Source: a virus. Taken from it: a stretch of DNA of 39,842 bases. The stretch is taken from the IMG/VR virus record IMGVR_UViG_3300045051_000490, positions 1 to 39,842 of that record; one strand, 5' to 3'. The position numbers were made by a program, and so were the translations under genes. Shown here piece after piece: positions 19,573-27,944 of this stretch; positions within the stretch are counted from its first letter, which is position 1, and every line of letters begins with the position of its first letter. The notes beneath the pieces are model-generated. The model was not told the DNA's origin and made no database searches. It saw only the letters and a program-made list of their open reading frames with translations.

Positions 19573-21036
19573 ATGGCTTTTTATGACACATTTTTAGACA
19601 AGTTTGCCGACAAAGTAGCTTCGCGGGTGATTAGCGGAACGGGGAATGAAAGCATATCCCTTGCCCGCGCCTACCGCCAGGGCGCGCAGCGCAAGACGCT
19701 GAACGTCAAGCAAGGGCAATTTGACGATAACCTGGCCTTGAACTATACCGGCCTGGTCGCGTCGCGCATCGTTTCGCAGATGTTCGGGCAGGGCATAGAG
19801 CTGGACTTTGAAGGCGACACGGAAACGGAGCAAGAGCGTTACATTGACGCGGTGCTTGACGCGAACCATGAAGAAATCCTATTCCACCGCGCCAGCCTAT
19901 CCGCCACAGAAGCGGGCACCGGCTATCTGATGATTATTCTCGATGGGATAGTGGGCGAAGACGGCAACACGTACCCGCGCCTGCAACTGGTAGACCCGCA
20001 ATATGTCCAAATGGACACGCTGCCCGAAGATTACGAGATGGTCATACGCTACACCATCCAGTACAAATTTGTACAGGATGGCAAGGAAAAAGCCAGGAAG
20101 CGGGTCATCGAGCATACCGCCGCCGACATTGCGGAAGATGGCACGCAATCAGGCGGCGATACGTGGGAAATCCTTGACTACATCTCAGACGATAGCTACG
20201 GGTCAAAGTGGCAACTAGTCAGCATGACCACCTGGCCTTACGACTTCCCGCCAATCATCCATTGGCAGAACTTACCGTCTGTGGCGAGCTGCTACGGCGA
20301 GCCGGACGTCAGCGCGCCGATTATCGCCATGCAAGACCGCATCAATTTCGTTTCGTCCAACATCTCCAAACTGATCCGCTACTACGCCCACCCGATGCGC
20401 ATTGCAAAGAATGTAGGCACAATCGAGCGCGTGGATATGGGGCCGGACCAGATGGTCAAGATCAGCGGGGCAGACGCCGACATCAGCCAGCTCGACCCAT
20501 TAGGCGACCTGATAGCCAGCCTGGAATACTTCAAGATTTTACGCCAGACGTTTTTCGACACGGCCCGCGTGGTGGACATCGACAGCCTGGAAGATAAGCT
20601 AGGCACATTGACCAACTTCGCCTTGCGCGTCATCTACCAGGACAACCTGGCGATGATCGGCACCAAGCGCGAATTATTCGGCGATATGCTCGAAGAATTG
20701 GTGCGTCGCCTGCTGATCCTGGCCAACATGCAGCCCGTCCCGTGCGAAATCGTGTGGCCTGACTTCCTGCCCGTGAACGGCACCGAGCAGGTAGCAACCA
20801 TCAAAACCGAACTAGAATTAGGGGTAATCTCCAAGCAATCGGCGGCCAGTGAATTGGGTATTGATTGGGAGCAGGAGCAAGAGCGCATCAACCAGGAAGC
20901 GCAGGACGCCAACGCCAACAGCGACAACATCGGGGCGGCGATACTGCGGGCGTTCAACAATGGCGGCAATCAACAACCGCCAATGATGGGCAATCAGAAG
21001 CCCAACGATAAATTTGATTTTACTGCGTTTAGGTAA
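19573..21036 (+). CDS. Portal protein, SPP1 gp6-like
   Basis: Forms the dodecameric ring at the head vertex through which DNA passes. The order TerL, portal, MuF-type protein, scaffold and capsid supports the call. Typical features are LDANHEEILFHRASLSATEAGTGYLMI in the wing, the YGEPDVSAPIIAMQDRINFVSSNISKLIRY helix region, and the C-terminal TELELGVISKQSAASELGIDWEQEQERI segment. The length of 487 aa is normal. The acidic and Asn/Gln-rich tail is variable. Confidence 0.93.
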   Translation: MAFYDTFLDKFADKVASRVISGTGNESISLARAYRQGAQRKTLNVKQGQFDDNLALNYTGLVASRIVSQMFGQGIELDFEGDTETEQERYIDAVLDANHEEILFHRASLSATEAGTGYLMIILDGIVGEDGNTYPRLQLVDPQYVQMDTLPEDYEMVIRYTIQYKFVQDGKEKARKRVIEHTAADIAEDGTQSGGDTWEILDYISDDSYGSKWQLVSMTTWPYDFPPIIHWQNLPSVASCYGEPDVSAPIIAMQDRINFVSSNISKLIRYYAHPMRIAKNVGTIERVDMGPDQMVKISGADADISQLDPLGDLIASLEYFKILRQTFFDTARVVDIDSLEDKLGTLTNFALRVIYQDNLAMIGTKRELFGDMLEELVRRLLILANMQPVPCEIVWPDFLPVNGTEQVATIKTELELGVISKQSAASELGIDWEQEQERINQEAQDANANSDNIGAAILRAFNNGGNQQPPMMGNQKPNDKFDFTAFR

Positions 21037-21061
21037 TAACGCGTCAGGAGGCGCGTAGATT

Positions 21062-21244
21062 ATGAAAGATATATTCACTAAAGACATCGGCCCAATCGGT
21101 TTAACTGTTTACCGGAGCGAATTCTCGAAAAAGATAGAAGTTAGTATCGGGGATGGCGGAGACGATATAACCTTTGACGCTAGATATATAGACGATTTGA
21201 TAAAGTTACTTAATGAGGCGAAAAAAGCAATCAAACATGCCTAA
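21062..21244 (+). CDS. Hypothetical protein between portal and MuF, 60 aa
   Basis: AGGAGG precedes the ATG by eleven bases. The sequence alternates beta strands (IGLTVYRSEFSKKIEVSIG) with a C-terminal helix (DDLIKLLNEAKKAIKH). It overlaps the next gene by eight bases. Its codon use is more AT-rich than its neighbours (many AAA, ATA, GAT), so it may be a late insertion. Unknown function. Confidence 0.65.
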   Translation: MKDIFTKDIGPIGLTVYRSEFSKKIEVSIGDGGDDITFDARYIDDLIKLLNEAKKAIKHA

Positions 21245-22232
21245 CCCTTCCCCCGTCATCGTCGCCGCCAATCGCTACCGCGCCCAGCTTGCCGCCAAAG
21301 ATGCGCAGGCTTTGGGCCGGCTGATCGACGCTTATAGAAGGGCGTACAGCCGCCTTTCGTCTGCCGTGGATGCGCTGGTGCTTCAGATTGGCGACAGCGA
21401 GCCGACGCGCGGGCAGGTAATCAGGATGGCGCGCTATAAGTCGCTCATGGGTCAGACGATAGACGAGCTGCAAGGCTTTTCTGCGCTGACACGCAACGAG
21501 ATGGAACGGGCGGCAGAACTGGGGATTACCCTGGGCGAGCAGCACGCCCGCGAGCTGGCAAGCATCACCGTTGCAGGCGATACGCGCTTAGCGGCCGGTT
21601 TCAATCGTTTACCGAAGGAAACCATTCAGCAGCTACTCGGCTTCCTTGACCCATCCGGGCCGCTGTACGCCCGCCTGGGCGAGCTTGCCCCGCATACGGC
21701 GAGCCTGGTGAGTGATGCGATTGTGTCGGGCGTAGCCATGGGTAAAAATCCGACCGTGATAGCGAACATCGTGCGGGATGCGTTTGGGAACGGCTTGACC
21801 GATGCGCTTAGGTTCGCCCGCACGGTACAGCTTTACAGCTACCGTGAAAGTTCACGGGCGAGCTACGTCGCCAATTCTGACATTGTGACCGGCTGGTATT
21901 GGGGCGCTGAGTTGGGGCCGGACACCTGCATGAGCTGTATCGCTATGCACGGGACATTCCATACCTTAGACGAAACGCTCAACGACCACCACAACGGGCG
22001 CTGTGCGATGATACCCGCCGTCAAGGGCTTCGATAGTCCATTGACCGAAGGCGGGCAGGAATGGTTCGATAAGCAGAGCGAAGCCACCCAACGCGCCATG
22101 ATGGGGCCGGGCAAGCTGGAAGCCTACCAGGGCGGAAAGTTTGAGTTTAGCGCACTCACGGCCACCAGCAATAACGACGTTTACGGCGAGATGAGAACGG
22201 AAGCGGCGCTAAAGGATTTAGTATCACAATGA
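21237..22232 (+). CDS. Minor head protein, MuF/SPP1 gp7 type
   Basis: A virion protein ejected or bound near the portal. Long helices fill the first 180 residues. The C-terminal MuF signature is CMSCIAMHGTFHTLDETLNDHHNGRC around 239-264, with paired Cys and His, followed by GGQEWFDKQSEATQRAMMGPGKLEAYQGG, a stretch typical of the family. The start at 21237 is chosen over an in-frame ATG at 21213 because it keeps the overlap short; neither has a strong ribosome site. Confidence 0.88.
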   Translation: MPNPSPVIVAANRYRAQLAAKDAQALGRLIDAYRRAYSRLSSAVDALVLQIGDSEPTRGQVIRMARYKSLMGQTIDELQGFSALTRNEMERAAELGITLGEQHARELASITVAGDTRLAAGFNRLPKETIQQLLGFLDPSGPLYARLGELAPHTASLVSDAIVSGVAMGKNPTVIANIVRDAFGNGLTDALRFARTVQLYSYRESSRASYVANSDIVTGWYWGAELGPDTCMSCIAMHGTFHTLDETLNDHHNGRCAMIPAVKGFDSPLTEGGQEWFDKQSEATQRAMMGPGKLEAYQGGKFEFSALTATSNNDVYGEMRTEAALKDLVSQ

Positions 22233-22390
22233 TCCAACCCGCCCCCTCCCCACCCATGAGCGAGCGTGAATTTTGGCTGATCGTGCGCCAGGCGCTCTTG
22301 CTATTCGTGGACGCTATCGAGCGCCGTTATGGATTAGCTAGAACATCAGAGCTACGCAAACGGGAAAAGTGCGGTATAATTGAGTCGTAA
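22229..22390 (+). CDS. Small conserved-looking phage protein, 53 aa
   Basis: Translation from the ATGA overlap gives a Pro-rich start, then a helix (SEREFWLIVRQALLLFVDAIERRYGL) and a basic end. Many phages carry a similar short helical protein between the minor head and scaffold genes; a role is not known to me. The next 118 bases hold a TATAAT-like box (22375-22380), a hairpin and a terminator. Confidence 0.6.
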   Translation: MIQPAPSPPMSEREFWLIVRQALLLFVDAIERRYGLARTSELRKREKCGIIES

Positions 22391-22400
22391 GTAATTGAAT

Positions 22401-22481
22401 ATTTAGGTAGTCCTAAATTGGAACGCCGCTTTTTTGTGGTAGTCGCGCAAGCGAACGCCGCAGGAAAGCGGCGTTTTTTTG
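22401..22481 (+). terminator. Tandem hairpins and terminator before the scaffold gene
   Basis: ATTTAGG/CCTAAAT forms a 7-bp hairpin (22401-22418). Further on, AACGCCGC (22454-22461) pairs with GCGGCGTT (22468-22475) and runs into seven T, a proper terminator. Its 3' arm can also pair over 11 bp with 22422-22432. The 24-base blocks at 22406 and 22438 are imperfect direct repeats (both start GGTAGTC and end GAACGCCGC), so the terminator arose by or alongside a tandem duplication. Confidence 0.8.
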
Positions 22482-22508
22482 TTTCCGCAATCACAGGAGA
22501 AAGCCGAG

Positions 22509-23090
22509 ATGGCAGACGAAGTAACACCGGGCGAGACGCCCGCAACCCCCACCCAGCCCACGGAACCGCAGGCCGAGACGGTCACGCTGTCCAAGGCTGA
22601 ACTCGACAAGATGCAAGCCGCACTCAAGGAAGCCAACAAGGAAGCTGCCACGCGCCGCAAGCGTCTTGAAGAACTCGAAACGGCAGAAGCGAAACGCAAG
22701 GAAGCCGAACTCTCCGAGGTGGAGAAGTTGCAAAACGCATTGAAGGAAGCCACCCAAAAGGCCGCGAAGTTGGAGCGTGACACTCTAGCCCGCACCATTG
22801 CCGAGAAGGTAGGCTTGCCGTCTGCGCTTGCCACCCGCTTGCAGGGCGACACGCCCGAAGATATGGAAGCGGACGCGAAATCTTTGTTGGAAGCCATGCC
22901 CAAACCTACCCAACCAACCGAACCCGCCAAACCGAAAAGCCCAGGCGTCACCAATCCAGGGGCGAATGGATCAGTCAAAGAAACGGAAGCGCAGGCGCGC
23001 GCCCGCATCTTTGGCACCAATAGCAACCCGTTTGACGCTGACTTTCTCGCCCAAAAAGGGGGCGGTATCTTCTACAACGATAAGGATTAA
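22509..23090 (+). CDS. Capsid scaffolding protein
   Basis: CAGGAGA lies upstream of the ATG at 22509. The N-terminus is Pro/Thr-rich, followed by a long charged coiled coil (about 37-95, LKEANKEAATRRKRLEELETAEAKRK). A Pro-rich linker and a short C-terminal segment (TEAQARARIFGTNSNPFDADFLAQKGGG) that should contact the capsid protein complete it. Composition, 193-aa size and position directly before the major capsid gene are diagnostic of a scaffold. Confidence 0.88.
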   Translation: MADEVTPGETPATPTQPTEPQAETVTLSKAELDKMQAALKEANKEAATRRKRLEELETAEAKRKEAELSEVEKLQNALKEATQKAAKLERDTLARTIAEKVGLPSALATRLQGDTPEDMEADAKSLLEAMPKPTQPTEPAKPKSPGVTNPGANGSVKETEAQARARIFGTNSNPFDADFLAQKGGGIFYNDKD

Positions 23091-23095
23091 CGACA

Positions 23096-23941
23096 ATGGC
23101 GAACGAGTCTAGTTATGCCTCAATTTCTTCCCTGATTGGAACGATCTACGAGGGCGCGGTACTGACCGCCCGTGAAAATTCCATCATGGCTCCGCTGGTC
23201 AGCAGCTTTTCTGACCTGAACTCCGCTGCGGTGCGCGGCCTGGCCGCATACTCCGGCGGCACTATCCAAACCCTTTGGGAAACCCAGGATTTGAGCGCGC
23301 AGACCTTCACGCCCGCCAGCCTGGCAACCCTCACCCCGTACATGTACGGGGCGCAGTACTTCCTGACTGACCGCCGCGTGCGCTCCGATCCGTTCGGCGT
23401 GCAGCGCGACGCCGCCCGCGACCTGGGCGAGATGGTTGCAACCGCCGTCGATACGGCCCTGGTCGGGCTGCTCGATGACTTTACCGGCGGCACCGTCGGT
23501 ACGGCAGGCGGAACGATCACCTGGGCGAACTTCTTCAACGCTCTCGGCTTGCTGCGCCGGGCAAAGGCCCCGCAGCCGTATGTGTGCGTATTAGAGCCGG
23601 GTCAATGGTACTTCCTGGCGAACACCATCGCCGCCGGGGCGACCGTCACCAACGCGCCCGCCCTGCAAGACGCGGTTGCCCGCCAATTCTTCGCCGCCAA
23701 TGCTTACGGCGTTGACGTGTACGTGGATGCCAACATCACCAGCGGCACCGCGGCTAAAGGCGGCATGTTCGCCCGCGAAGCCATCGCCCTGGATACCCGT
23801 CAGGCGTTCCGCATCGAGCCACAGCGCGACGGCTCGCGCGGCGGCGGCGGCTGGGAGCTGAACAGCTCCATCGACTACGCAAGCGGCGTTTGGCGCGCCG
23901 CGTTCGGCGTAACCATGGTCGGAACTTCGGTCATGGCCTAA
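23096..23941 (+). CDS. Major capsid protein
   Basis: Follows the scaffold gene by five bases. The 281-aa sequence has the layout of an HK97-fold capsid protein: a helical N-arm, a spine helix (DPFGVQRDAARDLGEMVATAVDTALVGLLDD around 98-128), and an A-domain with YVCVLEPGQWYFL. A beta-rich end (WELNSSIDYASGVWRAAFGVTMVGTS) closes the protein. Codon use is GC-rich and very regular, as expected for the most abundant virion protein. Confidence 0.88.
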   Translation: MANESSYASISSLIGTIYEGAVLTARENSIMAPLVSSFSDLNSAAVRGLAAYSGGTIQTLWETQDLSAQTFTPASLATLTPYMYGAQYFLTDRRVRSDPFGVQRDAARDLGEMVATAVDTALVGLLDDFTGGTVGTAGGTITWANFFNALGLLRRAKAPQPYVCVLEPGQWYFLANTIAAGATVTNAPALQDAVARQFFAANAYGVDVYVDANITSGTAAKGGMFAREAIALDTRQAFRIEPQRDGSRGGGGWELNSSIDYASGVWRAAFGVTMVGTSVMA

Positions 23942-23957
23942 CTAACCCTGTGAGTTT

Positions 23958-23990
23958 GGGGAATAGGCCGCCCTCCTCGGCCTATTCCCC
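23958..23990 (+). other. Strong hairpin after the capsid gene
   Basis: A perfect 13-bp stem (GGGGAATAGGCCG with CGGCCTATTCCCC, 7-nt loop) can be lengthened by GAGT/ACTC. No T-run follows. It may stabilise the capsid mRNA 3' end or cause partial termination, lowering expression of the glycosyltransferase genes after it. Confidence 0.8.
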
Positions 23991-24024
23991 ACTCAACCAA
24001 AGCCCGTAGGAGGCGGGCGTCATC

Positions 24025-25275
24025 ATGAGAATACACTGGCTTAGCAACGCACCCTGGGCAAACACCGGCTACGGCAACCAGACAAAGCTATTCACGCCGC
24101 GTATCAAAGACCTGGGTCACGAAGTGAGCATCACCGCCTTTTATGGTTTGCAGGGCGGGCGCATCATTGGCTCGCACGACATCCCGATTTACGGCAACGC
24201 CGGCCACCCTTACGGGCAAGATGTGATGGTGCCGAACGCCGTAGCAGAAGGGGCACAAATCATCATTACTCTGCTTGATAGCTGGGTAGTCGAGCCGCAG
24301 CGTTTCAACGGCGCGCCGGTCGTGTGGGTGCCCTGGTTTCCCGTGGACAGCGAGCCTTGCAAGCCTGCCGACATTGCGGGGGTAAAGCAGGCGCACGCCC
24401 GGATTGTGTTCTCTCACTTTGCCGAGAGCGAGATGCAGAAAGCGGGCTTAGATTGCTACTACGTGCCGCATGGGGTAGACAGCCAGGCGTTCCACCCGCA
24501 GGACATGAAGCGCAGCCGCAAGATGCTGACCTGGTCGCAAGATCGCTTTATTGTCGGCATGGTGGCAGCGAATAAAGGGTTTCCCTGCCGCAAAGCCTTC
24601 TTTGAGCAATTGACCGCCTTCGCCGCCTTCCACAAGTCGCACCCTGACGCATTGCTTTATATGCACACGGACGACGGGGCGCACGAGAGCAGGCTAGGCG
24701 TCAACCTGCCTGAGTTCCTTGACATTTTAGGGCTGAAATACGACTACATGCGCCAGCAGCCGATTAGCCCATCCACGGCGGTTATCTTCTGCGATCAGTA
24801 CACCTATGCCTCAACCGGCTATAACGACGAATACATGAACGCCGCCTACAACGGCATGGACGTTCATATGTTAGTGAGTATGGGCGAAGGTTTCGGCATT
24901 CCCATCCTTGAAGCACAGGCCGCCGGCTGCCCGGTGCTGGTGGGCGATTGGACGGCGATGTCTGAATTGTGCTTTGGCGGCTGGAAGGTTGCCAAGCGCG
25001 ACGCAACGCCTTCGTGGATGCCGCAGTATCACACCTTCCAATTTTCGCCGCACCCGGAAGCCATCGCCGAGAAGTTGGAGCAAGCCTACCGGATGCGCGG
25101 CAATTACGACTACCGCGAGCGGGCGCGGGATGGGGCAGTGAAGTATGACGCGGACAGGATTACGCAAAAATACTGGAAGCCGGTACTTGAGAAAATCGAG
25201 CAATCGCTTGCCCCTGTGGTTCTACCCGCTGGCGTTCCTGTTGGGGATCTTGTTGGGCAGGAAGTGAGCGCATGA
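24025..25275 (+). CDS. Glycosyltransferase, GT-B fold (GT4-like)
   Basis: Transfers sugar from an activated nucleotide donor. The N-terminal Rossmann half starts MRIHWLSNAPWANTGYGNQ, the common opening of phage GT4-like enzymes, with VPHGVDSQAFHP near the domain border. The C-terminal half holds the EX7E motif (Glu288 and Glu296 in GEGFGIPILEAQAAGCPVL), which binds the donor. It has 416 aa and its own ribosome site, GTAGGAGG. It starts the glycan insert directly behind the capsid gene, so a virion protein is the likely acceptor; glycosylation of DNA or host glycans are alternatives. Confidence 0.92.
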   Translation: MRIHWLSNAPWANTGYGNQTKLFTPRIKDLGHEVSITAFYGLQGGRIIGSHDIPIYGNAGHPYGQDVMVPNAVAEGAQIIITLLDSWVVEPQRFNGAPVVWVPWFPVDSEPCKPADIAGVKQAHARIVFSHFAESEMQKAGLDCYYVPHGVDSQAFHPQDMKRSRKMLTWSQDRFIVGMVAANKGFPCRKAFFEQLTAFAAFHKSHPDALLYMHTDDGAHESRLGVNLPEFLDILGLKYDYMRQQPISPSTAVIFCDQYTYASTGYNDEYMNAAYNGMDVHMLVSMGEGFGIPILEAQAAGCPVLVGDWTAMSELCFGGWKVAKRDATPSWMPQYHTFQFSPHPEAIAEKLEQAYRMRGNYDYRERARDGAVKYDADRITQKYWKPVLEKIEQSLAPVVLPAGVPVGDLVGQEVSA

Positions 25276-25475
25276 CGATCAACCCGGAAGAACACGCCGC
25301 AAGTTATAAGGCCGTCGTGGATATTGCCCGCTATGGTTTTGAAGTTGAATACATTAATAGCAAGGGCGAAGGCTATAAGCTCGATTTCATCCCGTTCGGT
25401 TCTTTCGAGGCAATGGTACACGCTTATCAGGATTTCAAGAAGCACGGAAAAGACGACACGGAGAGTAAAGCATGA
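25272..25475 (+). CDS. Hypothetical protein in the glycan insert, 67 aa
   Basis: Overlaps the GT-B gene and the next glycosyltransferase gene by four bases each. A helix (residues 6-22), a beta hairpin (FEVEYINSKGEGYKLDFIPF) and a final helix form a small alpha/beta unit. Similar short proteins at 26882 and 27178 also punctuate the insert. Function unknown. Confidence 0.6.
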   Translation: MTINPEEHAASYKAVVDIARYGFEVEYINSKGEGYKLDFIPFGSFEAMVHAYQDFKKHGKDDTESKA

Positions 25476-26146
25476 ATACCCCACGCGTCGTCCTGATGAG
25501 CTTATGGCGCAATGATTACAAGCGGCGCATTGGCGAGCGCGCATCACGCCTGCTGGATAAGACCTACCCGAATATTCGCTTTGTGTGGGTGGTAGGCGAT
25601 AGCGAAGACGAAACCGAAACGTACCTGCGTGAAGTCGCCCGCTTTCGCCCGGATCGGGACATTACCATCATTCGCCACGATACCCACATCGAGGGCAACG
25701 ACCCATCCACCCGGGTGAAGCGTATCAGCCAGACGTATAACGCTGGCTTTGATGACGTTAGAGACGATGATGATTATTGGTGCCTGCATGAGAGCGACTT
25801 GACCTCCCCGCCCGACTTGATTGAGCGGTTCTTAGGTAGTGGACTATGCCCCGTGGCGGGGTGGGTCACGCTCGACGGCATGTTTTACGACACCTGGGCG
25901 TACCGCAAGGATGGGCGCCACTTCACCAACGGCGAGCCGCGCCCAAGCGAACCTTTCACCGTGGATAGTTTCGGCAGTTGCGCCCTGTGGCACGCCGGCG
26001 ACTTGCGGGCAGGCGTGCGAACGGATTCATTCGACTTCGTGGAGCTGTGCGAGAAATTGCGCAAACGGGGCTGGCAGTTGTGGGTAGATCCACGCATTGA
26101 GATCGTACAGCCGCATGATTTATGGGTGCCCTATGCCCACGCCTGA
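25472..26146 (+). CDS. Glycosyltransferase-like protein, GT-A fold
   Basis: The 224-aa sequence has a GT-A layout. VLMSLWRNDYKRRIGERASRLLDKTY forms the first beta-alpha unit and FVWVVGDSEDET the second. An acidic cluster DDDDYWCLHESD near residues 97-108 sits where the metal-binding DxD motif is expected, and an acceptor part (VDSFGSCALWHAGDL) follows. Family assignment within GT2-like enzymes is tentative. It is coupled to genes on both sides. Confidence 0.75.
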   Translation: MNTPRVVLMSLWRNDYKRRIGERASRLLDKTYPNIRFVWVVGDSEDETETYLREVARFRPDRDITIIRHDTHIEGNDPSTRVKRISQTYNAGFDDVRDDDDYWCLHESDLTSPPDLIERFLGSGLCPVAGWVTLDGMFYDTWAYRKDGRHFTNGEPRPSEPFTVDSFGSCALWHAGDLRAGVRTDSFDFVELCEKLRKRGWQLWVDPRIEIVQPHDLWVPYAHA

Positions 26147-26891
26147 CAAGATTGCCGTCCTGATCGTCAATTACAACATGCCGGAGCGTACCAGTGCCCT
26201 GGCGGAAGTGATTTATCACTCCAAATACCCGCATGACCTGTACGTGATTGATAACGGTTCGGATATTGCCAAGTATTCGCACTTTACAAACGTTTGGATC
26301 GACAAAAATATACAGACCACCGGGGGCTGGCTGGCAGGGCTGAAGATTGCGAAGGATGCCGCGCTACAAAGTAGCACCGATTACCTGGCGTACATGTTCC
26401 TGATTACGTCGGCTGAGTTCGTGGGCAATGATGACCCGCTGGCACCCTTAGCGCAGCTCTTGCTTGACGACCCGCTGGCCGTGGGCGTGCATCCGGCATT
26501 GACCGCTGATAGTACGACGCATTGGGAACACATGAAAGCGCGCGGCGGCCCTCCCCGCCGCACATGGTTCATTGACAACATTGCATCCATGTATAGGGCA
26601 AGTTGGTTTGACTCTATTGGCGGCTTTGACCCGGCGCTCACGTATGCCTGGGGCATCGACCTGGAAACCTGCTACAAAGCCAGGGTGCAAGGTCGCAGCC
26701 TGTACATCCACGAAGGGGTGCAGGTCAAGAAAGTGACCGACATCGGGTACACGATGGGCAGGATGAACATGAGCGCAGACGAACGGCAGCGACTGGCGAG
26801 CGAGAACGAGCGCGCGGTACTGAGCGCGAAGTACGGCGCGGACTATTACGAACATTTGACCACCTGGGGCATAGAGGAGGCATGGCGTTGA
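26133..26891 (+). CDS. Family 2-like glycosyltransferase
   Basis: AVLIVNYNMPERTSALAEVI and LYVIDNGSD are the nucleotide-binding opening of GT2 rhamnosyl- and galactofuranosyl-type enzymes. TGGWLAGLKIAKDAA and the acceptor-side IGGFDPALTYAWGIDLETCYKARVQG are further hallmarks. It overlaps the previous gene by 14 bases; the ATG at 26133 keeps the catalytic fold complete at 252 aa. The sugar and acceptor cannot be read from the sequence. Confidence 0.88.
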   Translation: MPTPDKIAVLIVNYNMPERTSALAEVIYHSKYPHDLYVIDNGSDIAKYSHFTNVWIDKNIQTTGGWLAGLKIAKDAALQSSTDYLAYMFLITSAEFVGNDDPLAPLAQLLLDDPLAVGVHPALTADSTTHWEHMKARGGPPRRTWFIDNIASMYRASWFDSIGGFDPALTYAWGIDLETCYKARVQGRSLYIHEGVQVKKVTDIGYTMGRMNMSADERQRLASENERAVLSAKYGADYYEHLTTWGIEEAWR

Positions 26892-27160
26892 AAGGCGAAA
26901 GAGTTTACGCGAAAGATGGCGACCTTTGGTTGAAGCCCGGCGAATACGGGATCAATCCTAGAGATGGCATTTGGTACGCATGTACCCCTAGCGGCCTTTG
27001 GGGAAACCTGGCCGGTCATGAAGTTACAGAGCATGAAGACGGGACGATTACGGTTTCGCCGTCTATCCTTGTAACCGGGCACGCCGACGAAGATGGAAAC
27101 CCCATCGAGAAGGTAGTTTGGCATGGTTATCTTGAACACGGCGAATGGCGCGAAATATGA
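26882..27160 (+). CDS. Hypothetical beta-rich protein, 92 aa
   Basis: GAGGAGG precedes the ATG at 26882. The sequence is beta-rich with many Gly, Trp and His (GLWGNLAGHEVTEHEDGTITVSPSIL and a closing VVWHGYLEHGEWREI). The end resembles small proteins in which a His and a terminal Gly-Glu-Trp strand close a compact sheet (DUF6527-like), but I am not certain. It lies between glycosyltransferase genes. Confidence 0.6.
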   Translation: MALKGERVYAKDGDLWLKPGEYGINPRDGIWYACTPSGLWGNLAGHEVTEHEDGTITVSPSILVTGHADEDGNPIEKVVWHGYLEHGEWREI

Positions 27161-27177
27161 AAGGATGACGATTTACG

Positions 27178-27381
27178 ATGAATAGCGATAGCGAAGTAAG
27201 CCCGGAAGAAAAAGCATTACACGATCTAAGAGAAGCGCTTGCAAGTCTAAAACTAGCAAAGCCAAACGACGGTAGCGAAAAAGACCGCCGTTATGCCGTT
27301 GCGATTACCGAGACGGAAAAGGTATTTGCTTATTACTGGACTTATCTTACCGATCAATATATTTACTCAACGCCAAAATGA
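27178..27381 (+). CDS. Helical-hairpin protein, possibly Acb2/Tad1-like, 67 aa
   Basis: The protein is two helices: LHDLREALASLKLAKPND and SEKDRRYAVAITETEKVFAYYWTYLTDQ. The second has the spacing of the phage Acb2/Tad1 hairpin domain (Pro, then Ser/Glu-Arg, Ala-x-x-Ile-Thr-x-x-Glu), which sponges cyclic nucleotide signals of CBASS or Thoeris defence. The match is faint and made by eye, so this stays a hypothesis. AAGGATG lies 12 bases upstream, farther than usual; AAA/AAT-rich codons differ from the neighbours. Confidence 0.5.
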   Translation: MNSDSEVSPEEKALHDLREALASLKLAKPNDGSEKDRRYAVAITETEKVFAYYWTYLTDQYIYSTPK

Positions 27382-27944
27382 CACTTTACGATGAAATCGC
27401 CGCCCGCATCACGGGGCGCATTGCAATCACCAAACTAGAAGCCGACTATCTGGAAAAGGTATTCGTCGCCCATCCGGGCTTGCACATCGAGATCGGTACG
27501 CTGTGGGGCGCGACCGCCATTCTCGCGGCGCTGGCGGGCAAGGGCCAGGTCATCACGATTGATTACATGCAAGAGTGCTATTGGAAAGACGGCGACCCTG
27601 GCGCTAACAATGCCATTCCGAGCGCAGCCGCCATTCTTGACAACATTGCACGCTTCGGTGTGGCGCACAGAATTAACGTTATCAAGTCCGTCTCCCATCC
27701 CTGGCCCTTGCCCGCTGCGCTGAAACCCGTCACGATGTTTATCGACGGGGCGCATGAATACGAAGGTTGCCTGCGAGATTGGGAAACCGCCCGCAAGATT
27801 GCCCGCGAATTGGTGATCTTCCACGACTACGGGCCGGTACATCCGGGCGTGAAGAAGGTAGTAGATGAAGTGGCGGCGCTTGACCCGCATTGGCATTTGT
27901 TGGAAATTGTTGGCAGTCTCGCAATTTTCGAGAGCATGAAATGA
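27378..27944 (+). CDS. Class I SAM-dependent methyltransferase
   Basis: A Methyltransf_24-like Rossmann enzyme: the SAM loop is HIEIGTLWGATAILAAL (about 36-52), followed by VITIDYMQECYW as the acidic second strand. MFIDGAHEYEGCLRDWE is the hallmark substrate-side motif of this group, which includes glycan O-methyltransferases and cephalosporin-hydroxylase-like proteins. With 188 aa and four glycosyltransferases around it, methylation of the sugar chain built by the insert is the natural inference. Confidence 0.85.
   Translation: MTLYDEIAARITGRIAITKLEADYLEKVFVAHPGLHIEIGTLWGATAILAALAGKGQVITIDYMQECYWKDGDPGANNAIPSAAAILDNIARFGVAHRINVIKSVSHPWPLPAALKPVTMFIDGAHEYEGCLRDWETARKIARELVIFHDYGPVHPGVKKVVDEVAALDPHWHLLEIVGSLAIFESMK

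Noticed and set aside
22422-22475. Transcription attenuator with antiterminator arm before the scaffold gene.
   Set aside because: The alternative pairing uses the same 3' arm directly before the T-run, so both folds would terminate; a true antiterminator would have to free that arm.
22403-23026. A 207-codon minus-strand frame opposite the scaffold gene.
   Set aside because: It is antisense to a clear scaffold protein; its Ser/Ala-rich composition mirrors the charged helical codons of the plus strand, and it has no ribosome site.
23958-23990. Rho-independent terminator after the capsid gene.
   Set aside because: The stem is very strong, but the bases after it are A/C-rich with no T-run; described as a hairpin instead.
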